From Pseudomonadota bacterium (GTDB lineage Bacteria; Pseudomonadota; Alphaproteobacteria; Micropepsales; Micropepsaceae), in contig JAKBAU010000002.1 in NCBI GenBank assembly GCA_021808875.1, positions 1 through 49,392 on the forward strand: a stretch of 49,392 bases of DNA. The letters are read 5' to 3'. This document shows, one piece after another, positions 40,359 through 49,392 of the stretch. A program made the translations under genes and the position numbers. Under the pieces are notes generated by a model that worked only from the letters and a program-made list of their open reading frames with translations, did not search any database and was not told the DNA's origin. Positions within the stretch are counted from its first letter, which is position 1. Each line of letters opens with the position of its first letter.

Positions 40359-42394
40359 GTGCGCGGCACCACCAGGGCATCGACGGCGATGGCGCCCGCC
40401 GCACCGAGGATCACCGGGTTGATATCGATCGCCTCCAGCGAATCCCCCAGCGCCAGGGCGGCGGATTGCAGGTTCATCAGCAGATCGACGAAGGCGCCGT
40501 AAGCGCCGGGATGTTTCCAGCGCGGGCTGGCCAGCACGCGGCCCAACGCCACTTTGGCCAATCCGGCTTCGACCGCCGAACGGCCGATCGGCAGCGGGAA
40601 GGTGGCGACATCGTGCAGCGCCTCCGCGAAGATGCCGCCCAGCCCGGCGATCAGCACCAAACCGACGCCATCGGCGCGGGAAATGCCAGCGATGGCTTCC
40701 AGGCCGCCGCCGATCATCGCCTGGACCACGACCTTGGGGCAGGCGGCGGCAGTATAGGCGGCCTCGACCGCGTCGGCGTCGCGCAATCCGACATGCACCA
40801 GCCCTAGATCGCTTTTGTGCGCCACCCCGTCGGCCACGCCCTTCAGTACCACAGGATATCCCAGACTTGCGGCGGCGGCGATGGCCTCGGCGACGGAGGC
40901 ACATTCGACCCCGGGAACGGTCCGCACACCGAACCCGGCCAGCATATCCAGGCTTTCCGGTTCCGTCAGTGCTCGGTTTGGCAGTTCGGGCGCGCTTGCG
41001 GACGGCACAACCGGGATCGCTTCCGGCGGTGCGGTCATCAAAGCGCCGATGCCTTCCAGCAGAATGTCGGTGTCGGTGAACACGTCGATCCCGCGCGACC
41101 GGTAGGTTTCGCGTTCGGCCTCCGGCAGGCCGCCGGGGGTCACCAGCAGCAGCGGCTTGCCGGATGCTTCCCGAGCGTGGCCCATGGCGGCGCGGTAGGG
41201 GTCGCCTTGCCAGGGGTTCATGGAATGAACCAGCGCGAGGCATACCGAAACCTCCGGGTCCTGCATCAGCAGTGTCGGCACATCGGCGGATCGCTTCATC
41301 CCGCCGAAGATACCCATGTCCAGCGGATTGCCAATCCGCGAGAACATCTTCTGCGAATCGATGGCCGCGAAGGTGTCCGGCGACAGCTCCGCCAGCGGGA
41401 CGCCCAGCGCCTCGCAGCGGTCGGCGATCAGAGACGCCCCGGCACCGGATGTGGACAGCGATCCCAGCTTGCCGGGGCGCCGTCCGTACTTGTCCAGCAA
41501 AGCGGCGGCGGTCATCAGGCCCTCCAGCGTCTTCACCGTCGCCACGCCGGCGGCAGCGAACAAAGCGTGGTAGGCGGCGTCATCGCCGGCCAGACGTGAG
41601 GAATGGGCAACGGCGGCAGCGGCACCGGCCTCCGACCCGCCGATCTTCAGCGCCACCACATGCTTGCCGGCTTCGTAGGCTTTCAGCGCCAGTCGGCGGA
41701 ACCGGGGGCCGTCGTCCAGGCTGTCGATCAGCAGGGCGATCACCCGGGTTGGGGCGTGGCCGATGCCGTATTCCATATAGTCCAGCACCGACATGTCGGC
41801 CTCGTTGCCCGCCGAGGCGAACAGCGACAACCCGGCACCCAGCATCGCCAGCCGGCCGGCCATAGCGTCGAACAGCGCGCCGCTGTGGGAAAAGATCGAT
41901 ATCCCGCCGGGCTTCTGGCGCTTGGCGTGGGAGGTGTTGAAGCCAACCGACACCGGATGATGGGCGTTATACATGCCGTTGCAGTTCGGGCCGACGATGC
42001 GGATCCCTGCCTCGGCGGCGATGCGTTGCAGTTCGCGCTGCCGTTCCTCGCCGCCCGCGTCCAGGCTTTCGGCATAGCCGGCCGATCCGACGATCACCGC
42101 CTTCAGCCCGGCGGCGGCGGCATCCCGCACGGCCTGCAACGTGGCCTCGGCCGGGATGGCCAGGAAAGCTGTATCCACCTGTTCCGGAACCGAGGCGAGG
42201 TCAGGATAGCACGGGATGCCGTCGATCTCTTTCAACCGGCGGCTGATGCCATAGATGCCGCCCGTGAAGCCGGTGTCCCGGATGTTCGTCAGCACGATAT
42301 AGCCATGCTTCGTCGTGTCGTCGGAGGCACCGATCACCGCCACCGCACGCGGGTGGAACAGGGCGTGCAAAGCGTCCCGGGTGGCGATCGGCAT
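40355..42394 (-). CDS. Acyl-CoA synthetase (NDP-forming), acetate-CoA ligase family
   Basis: 679 residues: an N-terminal CoA-binding domain (FHPRAVAVIGASDD), a succinyl-CoA-ligase-like part (GPNCNGMYN, ISIFSHSGALFD, and AHSSRLAGDDAAYHALFAAAGV with the probable phospho-histidine), and a C-terminal ATP-grasp domain (LGYPVVLKGVADGVAHKSDLG and EAIDINPVIL). It forms or cleaves an acyl-CoA with ATP or ADP. It is the first gene of the operon with the RuBisCO-like and cupin genes, whose joint pathway is not clear. Divergent from the enoyl-CoA hydratase. Confidence 0.88.
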   Translation of the reverse strand: MPIATRDALHALFHPRAVAVIGASDDTTKHGYIVLTNIRDTGFTGGIYGISRRLKEIDGIPCYPDLASVPEQVDTAFLAIPAEATLQAVRDAAAAGLKAVIVGSAGYAESLDAGGEERQRELQRIAAEAGIRIVGPNCNGMYNAHHPVSVGFNTSHAKRQKPGGISIFSHSGALFDAMAGRLAMLGAGLSLFASAGNEADMSVLDYMEYGIGHAPTRVIALLIDSLDDGPRFRRLALKAYEAGKHVVALKIGGSEAGAAAAVAHSSRLAGDDAAYHALFAAAGVATVKTLEGLMTAAALLDKYGRRPGKLGSLSTSGAGASLIADRCEALGVPLAELSPDTFAAIDSQKMFSRIGNPLDMGIFGGMKRSADVPTLLMQDPEVSVCLALVHSMNPWQGDPYRAAMGHAREASGKPLLLVTPGGLPEAERETYRSRGIDVFTDTDILLEGIGALMTAPPEAIPVVPSASAPELPNRALTEPESLDMLAGFGVRTVPGVECASVAEAIAAAASLGYPVVLKGVADGVAHKSDLGLVHVGLRDADAVEAAYTAAACPKVVVQAMIGGGLEAIAGISRADGVGLVLIAGLGGIFAEALHDVATFPLPIGRSAVEAGLAKVALGRVLASPRWKHPGAYGAFVDLLMNLQSAALALGDSLEAIDINPVILGAAGAIAVDALVVPRT

Positions 42395-42504
42395 AGGGTG
42401 GGCACTCCTGTTCTCTGGCGGCGCGCATACTGTCCGCCGGCCGGCGCCATGTCCATTCGACGCCGCCTGGGTTATCCTGCCCCCATCGAGAGTGGGAGAA
42501 AGCG

Positions 42505-43287
42505 ATGCCGGAACCGATCCTGTTGCGCGAAATGCGCGGGCATATCCTGGTGCTGACGATCAACCGCCCGGAACGGATGAACGCGCTGTCGCCGGAGTTG
42601 TCCGATGCGCTGATCGAGGCCTTCGTGGAGGCTGGCGCTGACCCGGATGTGCGGGTGGTGGTGCTGACAGCGGTCGGAGACCGAGCGTTCTGTGCCGGCG
42701 CGGACCTGAAGGCTCGGGCGCAGGAGGATGCCGAGGGCAAGCCGTTCCAGCCGCTGCTCTCGCGGGTGCAGCGCTATGTGTTCGAGGTGGTGTACGAAAC
42801 GATCAAGCCGACGATCGCCGCGTTGAACGGGCCGGCAGTGGCGGGCGGCATGGAACTGGCCCTGGCCTGCGACATGCGGGTGGCGGCGGAACACACCACG
42901 ATGGGTCTGCCGGAGGCCAAACGCGGAAAGGGGGCGCATTTCGCCAACGTCATGCTGCCGCGCATGGTGCCGTCGGGCATCGCCTATGAGATGCTGTATC
43001 TGGGCGAATATATCGGCGCCGCCGAGGCCCGCCGCTGGGGCTTGGTGAACCGCGTGGTGCCGAAGGGCGAGGCGCTGAACGAGGCGATGCGGATGGCCGA
43101 GGCGATTTGCGAAAACGCCCCCGTGTCGCTGCGCCGGATGAAGGAAACCGCTGTCCGGTCGAACGGGTTGCCGCTGCCCGCCGCGCTGCGGCTGAACGAG
43201 GGGATCAGTCCCTACAGCAGCGAGGACCGGGTGGAAGGGATCAAGGCGTACGTGGAAAAGCGCAAGCCGGAGTGGAAAGGCCGCTAG
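42505..43287 (+). CDS. Enoyl-CoA hydratase/isomerase family protein
   Basis: 260 residues of the crotonase fold: INRPERMNALSPEL, AFCAGADLKA (first oxyanion-hole segment), LNGPAVAGGMELALACDMRVA (second) and GLPEAKRGK with the acidic residue of the active site. GAG AGAAAGC upstream supports the ATG. The exact reaction (hydration, isomerisation or hydrolysis of an acyl-CoA) is not readable. Divergent from the acyl-CoA synthetase with a 110-base gap that must hold both promoters. Confidence 0.88.
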   Translation: MPEPILLREMRGHILVLTINRPERMNALSPELSDALIEAFVEAGADPDVRVVVLTAVGDRAFCAGADLKARAQEDAEGKPFQPLLSRVQRYVFEVVYETIKPTIAALNGPAVAGGMELALACDMRVAAEHTTMGLPEAKRGKGAHFANVMLPRMVPSGIAYEMLYLGEYIGAAEARRWGLVNRVVPKGEALNEAMRMAEAICENAPVSLRRMKETAVRSNGLPLPAALRLNEGISPYSSEDRVEGIKAYVEKRKPEWKGR

Positions 43288-43328
43288 GTCCGGTATCGGG
43301 GCGCGGCCGGTTTGGCCGCCATGCCGAT

Positions 43329-43709
43329 CTACCGTTGCATACGCATTAACTGATCGACCGGCATCATGTTGTGGTTCAGGTGCCACATGATCCACAGTGA
43401 TCCGGTCAACAGCAGCAGAACGATCAGAACCCCGAACGCCAGCGCCATCACGTTGTTCGCATTGTCCGGCCCGGTCGTGATGTGCAGGAAGAAGACCAGA
43501 TGCACCCCCATCTGGGCGATCGCCAGCACGACCAGCGCGACGGGAATGCTGGGGCCCCAAACCAGATCGGTTTTGGCAATGAAGAAGGACACGCCGGTCA
43601 ACAGCAACGCCAGTGCGAGGCCGACGAGATAGGTCGCGATGCCCGCTTCCGAACCCTCGTCGCCCGGAGCGACGTCCGATGTGCCGAACTCCGTGGTTTC
43701 GTCGCTCAT
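43329..43709 (-). CDS. cyoD: Cytochrome o ubiquinol oxidase subunit IV
   Basis: 126 residues, three membrane helices (IATYLVGLALALLLTGVSFF, ALVVLAIAQMGVHLVFFLHI and LAFGVLIVLLLLTGSLWIMW). HLVFFLHI and MWHLNHNM are typical of CyoD. ATG overlaps the cyoC stop as ATGA. Last gene of cyoABCD; no cyoE follows. Confidence 0.9.
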   Translation of the reverse strand: MSDETTEFGTSDVAPGDEGSEAGIATYLVGLALALLLTGVSFFIAKTDLVWGPSIPVALVVLAIAQMGVHLVFFLHITTGPDNANNVMALAFGVLIVLLLLTGSLWIMWHLNHNMMPVDQLMRMQR

Positions 43710-44329
43710 TGGCCGGCTCCGATCAGATAGACGACGCTGAACAGCGCCACCCAGATAATATCCAGTGCGTGCCAGAACAGGCTGAAACACATGACCCGCC
43801 GCAGGATGTCGGGGCGGTATCCCTTCGCGAATACCTGGGCCATCATGGTCAGCAGCCACATCAGACCGCCGGTCACATGCAGTCCGTGGCAGCCAACCAG
43901 GGTGAAAAATGCGGTCAGGAACGCGCTTCTCGTCGGGCCGGCGCCCTGTGCGGCCAAACCGGCGAACTCCCGGATTTCCAACGACACAAAGACAGCGCCC
44001 AGCACGAACGTTGCGGCCATCGCGGTCTGGAACATCGGAGTGCTCTTTCGCTGCGCACCGATACTGGCCAGGCCGCAAGTGAAACTGGACAGCAACAGGC
44101 ACACTGTTTCAATGCCGACGTTAGTCAGATCGAACAACTGCTTTCCGGAGGGGCCGCCCGCCGTGGCATCGGACAAAACCGCGTAGCTCGCGAAAAACGC
44201 CGAAAACATAATGATGTCGCTGAGCAGGAAGATCCAAAAACCATAGCCGGCAATGATCCGCTTCGACGGCATGCCGCCACCCGGGGATCGCGCCGCATGA
44301 CCCTGATGATCCGCGTGAGCCGCGCTCAT
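43706..44329 (-). CDS. cyoC: Cytochrome o ubiquinol oxidase subunit III
   Basis: 207 residues, five membrane helices. [20 protein letters not shown] at the first helix, [19 protein letters not shown] and [20 protein letters not shown] mark it as haem-copper oxidase subunit III of the quinol oxidase type. The start overlaps cyoB by four bases. Confidence 0.93.
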   Translation of the reverse strand: MSAAHADHQGHAARSPGGGMPSKRIIAGYGFWIFLLSDIIMFSAFFASYAVLSDATAGGPSGKQLFDLTNVGIETVCLLLSSFTCGLASIGAQRKSTPMFQTAMAATFVLGAVFVSLEIREFAGLAAQGAGPTRSAFLTAFFTLVGCHGLHVTGGLMWLLTMMAQVFAKGYRPDILRRVMCFSLFWHALDIIWVALFSVVYLIGAGQ

Positions 44330-46329
44330 TGTGCCGTCCCCGCGCGCCGCGCTGCCTCGGCTCTGGATGCCCGGTTTTTGCGGTCGATGCGCGCCACGGT
44401 TTCAGCCGGGATGACATACTCGTCGCGATCCCGCCACGCGAAAACCACGAACGTCGCGAACGCGCCGACAAACGCCACCCCGGCCATCCACCAGATATGC
44501 CAGATCAGGGCAAAACCCATCATCGTGGCGAAGAACGCACAGATGAAGCCTGTCGGGCTGTTGCGGGGCATTTCGACGCTGTCGTAGGCCGGTTCGGGGC
44601 TCAGCGCCGATCTGTTGATCGCGCGCTGCTTCAGGTCCCAGTATGTCTCCCGGCTGGAAACGGAGGGCAGGACAGCGAAGTTGAAAACCGGAGGCGGCGA
44701 TGCTGTCGCCCATTCAAGCGACCGTCCATTCCACGGGTCGCCGGTGTCGTCGCGCAGCTCTTCCCGATGGCGGATGCTGACGAAAAGCTGAACGATCTGC
44801 AGAATGATGCCCGCCAGAATGATGGCGGCGCCCAAGGCGGCGACCAGAAGCCAAGGCCGCCACGCCGGAACATCGTAATGCTGCATGCGGCGGGTCATGC
44901 CCTCCAACCCGAGCACATACAGTGGCATGAAAGCGACGTAGAAACCGACGGTCCAGCACCAGAAGGCGGCCTTGCCAAGTCCTTCGTGCAGGCGGAAGCC
45001 GAACGCTTTCGGGAACCAGTAATCATAGCCGGCGAAACAGCCGAACAGCACGCCGCCGATCAGCACGTTGTGAAAATGGGCCACAAGGAACAGGCTGTTG
45101 TGCAATACGAAGTCGGCCGGTGGCACGGCCAGCAGCACGCCGGTCATGCCACCCACGGCAAAGGTGATCATGAAACCAAGCGACCACAGCAGCGCGGCGG
45201 AAAACACGACCCGCCCGGCAAACATCGTGAACAGCCAGTTGAAAATTTTGACGCCGGTAGGAACCGCGATGATCGTGGTCATGATGCCGAAGAACGCATT
45301 CACGTCGGCACCCGCGCCCATGGTGAAGAAATGATGCAGCCAGACCATGAACGCCAGGATGCAGATCGCCATGGTGGCAATCACCATCGATCGGTATCCA
45401 AACAAGGGCTTTCCGGAAAAAGTCGATATGACTTCGGAATATATGCCAAAGGCGGGCAGAATCAGGATGTAAACCTCCGGGTGGCCCCATGCCCAGATCA
45501 GATTCACGAACATCATCATATTGCCGCCGGCCTCATTGGTGAAGAAATGAAAGCCGAGGTAGCGGTCCAGCAACAGCATCGCCAGGGTCGCCGTCAGGAT
45601 CGGGAAAGCGGCGACAATCAGCAGGTTTGCCGCCAATGTGGTCCAGCAGAACATGGGCATGCGCAGGTAAGTCATGCCGGGCGCGTGCATCTTCAGCACC
45701 GTCGTCACCAGATTGACGCCTGATATCAGCGTGCCGATGCCCGAAATCTGGATGGCCCAACAGTAATAATCGACGCCAACGCCGGGCGAATAGGCAAGTT
45801 CGGACAACGGCGGATACGGCAGCCACGTCGCGCGCGAAAACTCCCCGATGACCAGCGAGATGTTTACCAGCAACGCACCGCTCGCGGTCAGCCAGAACCC
45901 GACCGAGTTCAACGTTGGAAAAGCAACGTCGCGAATGCCCAGTTGCAGCGGCACGGCGAAGTTCATCAAGCCGATGACAAATGGCATCGCAACGAAAAAG
46001 ATCATCAGCGTGCCATGGGCAGAGAAAATCTGGTCATAATGTTCCGGCGGCAGGTAACCCGGGGACTGAAACGCCAGGGCCTGCTGGGAGCGCATCATGA
46101 TCGCGTCGGTAAAGCCGCGCAGCAGCATCACCATGGCCAGGAGGCAGTACATAACGCCGATCCTCTTGTGATCGACGCTGGTGATCCACTCGTTCCACAG
46201 ATACGGCAGGCGGCCCTTCACCACGACCCAAATCAAAACGCCAAGAATGACGCAGGCAACCACGGCGGAGGCGGCCATCGGAATGGGCTGGTCGAACGGG
46301 ACCGCCGCCCAAGACAGTTTACCCAGCAT
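44326..46329 (-). CDS. cyoB: Cytochrome o ubiquinol oxidase subunit I
   Basis: 667 residues, catalytic subunit with about 15 helices. [12 protein letters not shown] supplies a CuB histidine and the cross-linked Tyr, HHFFTMG the other two CuB histidines, and AHFHNVL the haem ligands. [12 protein letters not shown] and [20 protein letters not shown] follow the CyoB consensus. It reduces oxygen with quinol electrons and pumps protons in the inner membrane. It starts two bases after the cyoA stop. Confidence 0.95.
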   Translation of the reverse strand: MLGKLSWAAVPFDQPIPMAASAVVACVILGVLIWVVVKGRLPYLWNEWITSVDHKRIGVMYCLLAMVMLLRGFTDAIMMRSQQALAFQSPGYLPPEHYDQIFSAHGTLMIFFVAMPFVIGLMNFAVPLQLGIRDVAFPTLNSVGFWLTASGALLVNISLVIGEFSRATWLPYPPLSELAYSPGVGVDYYCWAIQISGIGTLISGVNLVTTVLKMHAPGMTYLRMPMFCWTTLAANLLIVAAFPILTATLAMLLLDRYLGFHFFTNEAGGNMMMFVNLIWAWGHPEVYILILPAFGIYSEVISTFSGKPLFGYRSMVIATMAICILAFMVWLHHFFTMGAGADVNAFFGIMTTIIAVPTGVKIFNWLFTMFAGRVVFSAALLWSLGFMITFAVGGMTGVLLAVPPADFVLHNSLFLVAHFHNVLIGGVLFGCFAGYDYWFPKAFGFRLHEGLGKAAFWCWTVGFYVAFMPLYVLGLEGMTRRMQHYDVPAWRPWLLVAALGAAIILAGIILQIVQLFVSIRHREELRDDTGDPWNGRSLEWATASPPPVFNFAVLPSVSSRETYWDLKQRAINRSALSPEPAYDSVEMPRNSPTGFICAFFATMMGFALIWHIWWMAGVAFVGAFATFVVFAWRDRDEYVIPAETVARIDRKNRASRAEAARRAGTAQ

Positions 46330-46331
46330 GT

Positions 46332-47261
46332 CTATGGCTCCGTTCGCGGCGATACGCTGGAATTCGGCCGGCCGGATCGTGGTCCCGGCCCGGGAGGCAG
46401 TTCACGCGACACGATCGCATGGAACAGCCCGGGTTCGGCGAAGCGGTAAGAGAACGGCTTGGTGCCGATGCTCTGGGCGGCCAGATCGGCGTAGGTCTGC
46501 TGGTTCAACGTCGGACCATCGGCCTGCGTGGCCTTGACCCATGTATCGAATGCTTCCGCCGTTTCGGCATGAACGGCGAAATGCATGCCGGAAAACCCGT
46601 CTCCACTGTAGTCGCTCGACAGGCCGATGAAATCGCCCGGCGAGTCGGCCAGCAGGTTCAGGTGGGTCGTCATCCCGTTCATCGTGTAAATCATGCTGCC
46701 AAGCCGCGGGACGAAGAACGCGTTCATGACGCTGGCGGATGTCAGTGAAAAATGGATCGGCACGCCGGCCGGGACGACCAGTTGATTGACGCTGGCGATG
46801 TGCTGATCCGGGTAGATGAACAGCCATTTCCAGTCCAGCGAGACGACCTGCACCTCCAGCGGTTTGGCGGACGATGCCAATGGTGCGGCGGGGTCCAGTT
46901 CGTGCGACCCGATCCAGATCACCCCGCCCAGCAGGATGATCACCATCAACGGAACAGACCAAACGATCAGCTCAAGCTGGCCGGAATACGACCATGCCGG
47001 CCAGTAGGCGGCTTTGGTATTGGATGCCCGAAACCACCAGGCGAACCCCAGTGTCGCGGCGATCGTCGGCACAACGATCGCCAGCATGATCAGCAGCGAA
47101 TCCAGCAGGATCGTTTCGTCGGCAAGAGCAACCGGTCCACGCGGATTCAGTAATGCCGTCTGACAGGAACTCAGACACAGGGCGCTCAGGACAATAACGC
47201 GACGTCCAATGTCGTGAACGCGCCGCCGCGCCCCCCGCGGATCATCCGAACTTCCCATCAT
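46332..47261 (-). CDS. cyoA: Cytochrome o ubiquinol oxidase subunit II
   Basis: 309 residues. A lipoprotein signal ([12 protein letters not shown]) is followed by two membrane helices and a periplasmic cupredoxin-like domain that lacks the CuA ligands, as in quinol oxidases. [20 protein letters not shown] and [21 protein letters not shown] are typical CyoA stretches. First oxidase gene of the operon; a 62-residue frame ends by overlapping its ATG. Confidence 0.93.
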   Translation of the reverse strand: MMGSSDDPRGARRRVHDIGRRVIVLSALCLSSCQTALLNPRGPVALADETILLDSLLIMLAIVVPTIAATLGFAWWFRASNTKAAYWPAWSYSGQLELIVWSVPLMVIILLGGVIWIGSHELDPAAPLASSAKPLEVQVVSLDWKWLFIYPDQHIASVNQLVVPAGVPIHFSLTSASVMNAFFVPRLGSMIYTMNGMTTHLNLLADSPGDFIGLSSDYSGDGFSGMHFAVHAETAEAFDTWVKATQADGPTLNQQTYADLAAQSIGTKPFSYRFAEPGLFHAIVSRELPPGPGPRSGRPNSSVSPRTEP

Positions 47262-47446
47262 CGCCCCTGCTTCGCCCCCGTGCGGTGGTCCAGGGTGAAC
47301 GTGGGGTACCCAGCATAGATTGCCATGCGCGGAACCGTGATGGCGTGATCCGCATCGGCGATGTGCCGCTCGGATCGCTTCTTCCCCGGCGCCATGCGAT
47401 ACGCCGCCGCGGACTTGGCGGGCAGGGCACCCCCGTGCGACGCCAA
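47258..47446 (-). CDS. Possible small protein coupled to cyoA
   Basis: A 62-residue frame whose TGA overlaps the cyoA ATG (ATGA), the same coupling seen between the oxidase genes. The C-terminal half (ITVPRMAIYAGYPTFTLDHR) reads like protein, while the N-terminal half is low-complexity. I do not recognise it. It may be a real leader gene of the operon or a chance frame. Confidence 0.45.
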   Translation of the reverse strand: MASHGGALPAKSAAAYRMAPGKKRSERHIADADHAITVPRMAIYAGYPTFTLDHRTGAKQGR

Positions 47447-47464
47447 TCCTTCGAAATCGGTGCG

Positions 47465-47623
47465 CTAACCCCCGGCTACGTCTTTCGTCAGCAGGGCCGG
47501 ATAGTTCACATCGTATCGTCCGGCCAGGATTTTCTCCTGATCGTCGAGATGTTCGTTTTCCAGTCCATGCGGGTGAACAGTTGGCGCTGGTATGGGGGCA
47601 ACCGGTGTCGTGTGATCGGGCAT
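47465..47623 (-). CDS. Small protein of unknown function
   Basis: 52 residues from the ATG at 47623, with AGGAGAC six bases upstream, one of the best ribosome binding sites in the window. Pro-rich N-terminus, then GLENEHLDDQEKILAGRYDVN. An extension to 47677 has no site. Upstream of the cyo operon in the same direction; function unknown. Confidence 0.5.
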   Translation of the reverse strand: MPDHTTPVAPIPAPTVHPHGLENEHLDDQEKILAGRYDVNYPALLTKDVAGG

Positions 47624-47750
47624 CGTTGTCTCCTGTTTCGTTTCACGCGAGGCCAGGAAGGCAAACCAAACACGCATTGCCGAAGCAAATATCGGGTTTC
47701 AAAGATAGTTAATCTCGATTTGCCGCGCCGCACAACAAAAATCTGGCCGC

Positions 47751-48260
47751 TTACCGCAATCCAGCGCGATTGCGGGCAACGCTTTTGGTCGTCGGGTGAT
47801 CCGGTCCCAGCGTCTTCATGTAGATCGACAACGACCAGTCCAGCGCCTCCCGAGCGGAAAAGCCGTCGCCGAGGTCCTTCAGCACACCGGCCAGGTTGTT
47901 GGCATCGCGTGCGACGGCGATGTGGTCGTGCCCCAGTGCCGCTTCGTCGATCGCCAGCGCCCGTTCGAACGCATCATGCGCGCCCTCCAGGTCCCCGATA
48001 TCGTGCAGAATCAGGCCAAGGTGGTTGATGTCGGTCGCCGCTTCCGGATGATTCGCGCCAAAACTCTCCGTATGCAGCGCCAGCGCCCGGCTGAGTTGTG
48101 CCTGGGCGTCCATCATATCGCCAAGTTCGTGCGACAGCCGGCCGAGGTCGCGCAGGTCGTCGGCCAGACTCGGATGATCGGCACCGACTTCCCGCTGGCG
48201 GGCTTCGATCAGGTTTTCCAGGTTGGCGCGCTGGGCGCGCAGGTCGTTCATGCTGGCCAT
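47751..48260 (-). CDS. Tetratricopeptide repeat protein
   Basis: 169 residues, three to four 42-residue repeats of the kinesin-light-chain/TPR_12 type, each with HP-x-A/T..-x-LG.....GD-x..A/QAL patterns: HPSLADDLRDLGRLSHELGD, HPEAATDINHLGLILHDIGD and HIAVARDANNLAGVLKDLGD. Such repeats form protein-binding solenoids. No other domain is attached. AAGGA lies upstream of the ATG. Confidence 0.8.
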   Translation of the reverse strand: MASMNDLRAQRANLENLIEARQREVGADHPSLADDLRDLGRLSHELGDMMDAQAQLSRALALHTESFGANHPEAATDINHLGLILHDIGDLEGAHDAFERALAIDEAALGHDHIAVARDANNLAGVLKDLGDGFSAREALDWSLSIYMKTLGPDHPTTKSVARNRAGLR

Positions 48261-48331
48261 TGGGGGCGTCCTTGCAGGCGTATGTCAGCCGGTTATGTGG
48301 CCGACATACGCCGTTTTCTCAAGGGCGCCGA

Positions 48332-49392
48332 TCAGTCGTCGTATTCAGCGGAGATATCCTGGCCGGTGTAATCCGGCATCATCGCCGCGGAGATCAGGCT
48401 GACGATCGCGCAGCCGGCGATGTAGATCGCGACCGCGTAGCCGGTGTGATAAGCGGCAAACAGCGCCGTCGCGATCAGCGGGGCCGGCCCGCCGGCGATG
48501 ATCGAAGCCAGCTGATAGCCAAGCGAGGCACCGCTGTAGCGCAGGCGGGGCGTGAAAGCCTCGGCGATCAGCGCGGCCTGCGGGCCGTACATCATATCGT
48601 GCGGAATCAGCGACAGCACGATGGCAATCACCACCAGCGTTGGTGACCCGCTGTCCAGCAGCGCGAAGTAGATGAAGCCGAAGACGCCGGTCACGGCGGC
48701 GCCGATCAGGTACATCTTCCGGCGGCCGATCTTGTCGGACAGGTGCCCTGACAGCGGGATGCTGACGAAGGACAGCAGCGAAGCCGCCAGCACCGACGAC
48801 AGCACCAGTTCGCGCGACATATGCAGTGTGCCGGTGCCGTAGGCGAAGATGAAGGCGGTGAAAATGTAGAACGGCGCCTGTTCGGCCATGCGGATCAGCG
48901 CGGACAGGATGATTTGCTTCGGCTGCTTCCTGACCACTTCCAGGATCGGCGCCTTTTCGATCTTGTTGTCCTGGACGAGCTGCTTGAAAACCGGGGTTTC
49001 AAGAATCCCGATGCGGATCCACAGGCCGATGGCGATCAGCACGATACTCAGAAGGAACGGCACCCGCCAGCCCCAGCCGATGAAATCGGCCCCGGACCAT
49101 GCGCTGAATGCCAGCATCGCCGCATTCGACAGGAATATGCCGCACGGCACGCCGAATTGCGGCCACGAGGCGACAAGGCCGCGATTTCCGTGGCCCTTGG
49201 ACCATTCCATCGCGATCAGGACGGACCCGCCCCATTCGCCGCCAACGCCGATGCCCTGCAACGTGCGCAGCACCGTCAGGATGACCGCGCCCCAGATGCC
49301 GATCGAATTGTAGCCTGGCACCACCGCCACCAGGAACGTCGCGATGCCCATCAGCAGCAGCGTGGTGATCAACGTGGCTTTGCGGCCGATAC
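48332..49392 (-). CDS. MFS transporter, metabolite:H+ symporter (MHS) type, 5' end outside window
   Basis: 353 residues visible; the frame continues past the right edge, so the first one or two helices are missing. GRKATLITTLLLMG near the start is the loop after helix 2, VLRTLQGIGVGGEWGG the helix 4 signature of the MHS group (ShiA, KgtP, ProP relatives), and GHLSDKIGRRKMYLIGA the matching cytoplasmic loop in the second half. It imports a carboxylate, betaine or similar solute with protons. The substrate is not readable. Confidence 0.88.
   Translation of the reverse strand, partial: IGRKATLITTLLLMGIATFLVAVVPGYNSIGIWGAVILTVLRTLQGIGVGGEWGGSVLIAMEWSKGHGNRGLVASWPQFGVPCGIFLSNAAMLAFSAWSGADFIGWGWRVPFLLSIVLIAIGLWIRIGILETPVFKQLVQDNKIEKAPILEVVRKQPKQIILSALIRMAEQAPFYIFTAFIFAYGTGTLHMSRELVLSSVLAASLLSFVSIPLSGHLSDKIGRRKMYLIGAAVTGVFGFIYFALLDSGSPTLVVIAIVLSLIPHDMMYGPQAALIAEAFTPRLRYSGASLGYQLASIIAGGPAPLIATALFAAYHTGYAVAIYIAGCAIVSLISAAMMPDYTGQDISAEYDD

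Noticed and set aside
39258..41243. Single 661-residue protein combining the RuBisCO-like protein with an Arg-rich N-terminus
   Set aside because: The first 295 residues lie over the acyl-CoA synthetase in another frame and are low-complexity; the real start is the ATG at 40358.
42472..43560. 362-residue minus-strand frame over the enoyl-CoA hydratase
   Set aside because: Antisense shadow; the plus strand has the complete crotonase pattern.
44329..45723. 464-residue plus-strand frame over cyoB
   Set aside because: Antisense to the clearly coding cyoB; composition is that of a shadow (rich in His, Gln, Arg).
1..49392. CRISPR array or rRNA genes
   Set aside because: No run of regularly spaced repeats and no rRNA-like segment was seen on reading both strands.
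33823..49392. Right-hand part as continuation of the island
   Set aside because: Genes right of the tRNA are core-type (cyo operon, DsbB, desaturase) with even composition and no mobile or transfer genes.

Overview
The window is GC-rich DNA whose codon use, transfer-type genes and core genes fit an alphaproteobacterium. The core genes (cyoABCD quinol oxidase, DsbB, a form IV RuBisCO-like protein, a flavin monooxygenase of the nitrilotriacetate type) suggest something close to the Acetobacteraceae, but that family assignment is inference. The sequence divides sharply at a tRNA-Gly(GCC) gene at 33823-33897 on the minus strand. Everything to the left (1 to about 33.8 kb) is accessory DNA of a mobile genomic island lying at the 3' side of the tRNA. 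Everything to the right (34 to 49.4 kb) looks like ordinary chromosome. No integrase is present in the window, so the far end of the island lies to the left of base 1.

Island backbone, read on the minus strand: an ArdC-type antirestriction/metallopeptidase gene (13384-12377), a small coupled gene, a large ParB-family protein (11892-9799) and a giant strawberry-notch-type helicase/methylase-like protein (3900 to beyond base 1). A broken second ArdC copy lies next to the tRNA. The ArdC, ParB and strawberry-notch genes and the ArdC pseudogene all carry the same 5' leader: a 9-11 bp hairpin stem enclosing a GGTCGAGAG(A/G)GAG-like loop, just before the ribosome binding site. This looks like an undescribed shared cis-regulatory RNA.

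Cargo 1 (about 4.05-9.72 kb) splits the ParB and strawberry-notch genes. It holds a plus-strand gene for a membrane-anchored protein of unknown function, a tightly coupled minus-strand operon (radical SAM enzyme, DEDDh exonuclease, P-loop kinase-like protein, aldo/keto reductase), and a frameshifted IS110-family element with an odd non-coding flank.

Cargo 2 (13.6-33.0 kb) is a defence region. Two plus-strand genes for helical proteins of unknown function converge on a 10-gene, 18 kb, almost gap-free minus-strand operon. Its order is HTH regulator, C5-cytosine methyltransferase, Vsr-type endonuclease, SNF2-family helicase (DrmD), Eco57I-like adenine methyltransferase (DrmMI), GHKL ATPase, Rossmann-like putative methyltransferase, DrmA helicase, DrmB (DUF1998), DrmC (phospholipase D fold). 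This is a class 1 DISARM phage-defence locus, enlarged by a Dcm-Vsr pair at its head and by a GHKL ATPase plus putative methyltransferase pair in its middle. It is the strongest candidate here for an undescribed system variant.

Chromosomal part: a flavin-dependent monooxygenase, a membrane fatty acid desaturase, a glutathione S-transferase, DsbB, a secreted HELTH-motif protein, a CsbD-like stress protein, an operon of acyl-CoA synthetase (NDP-forming), RuBisCO-like protein and cupin, a divergent enoyl-CoA hydratase, the cyoABCD operon with two small upstream ORFs, a TPR protein, and a truncated MFS/MHS-type transporter that runs off the right edge.
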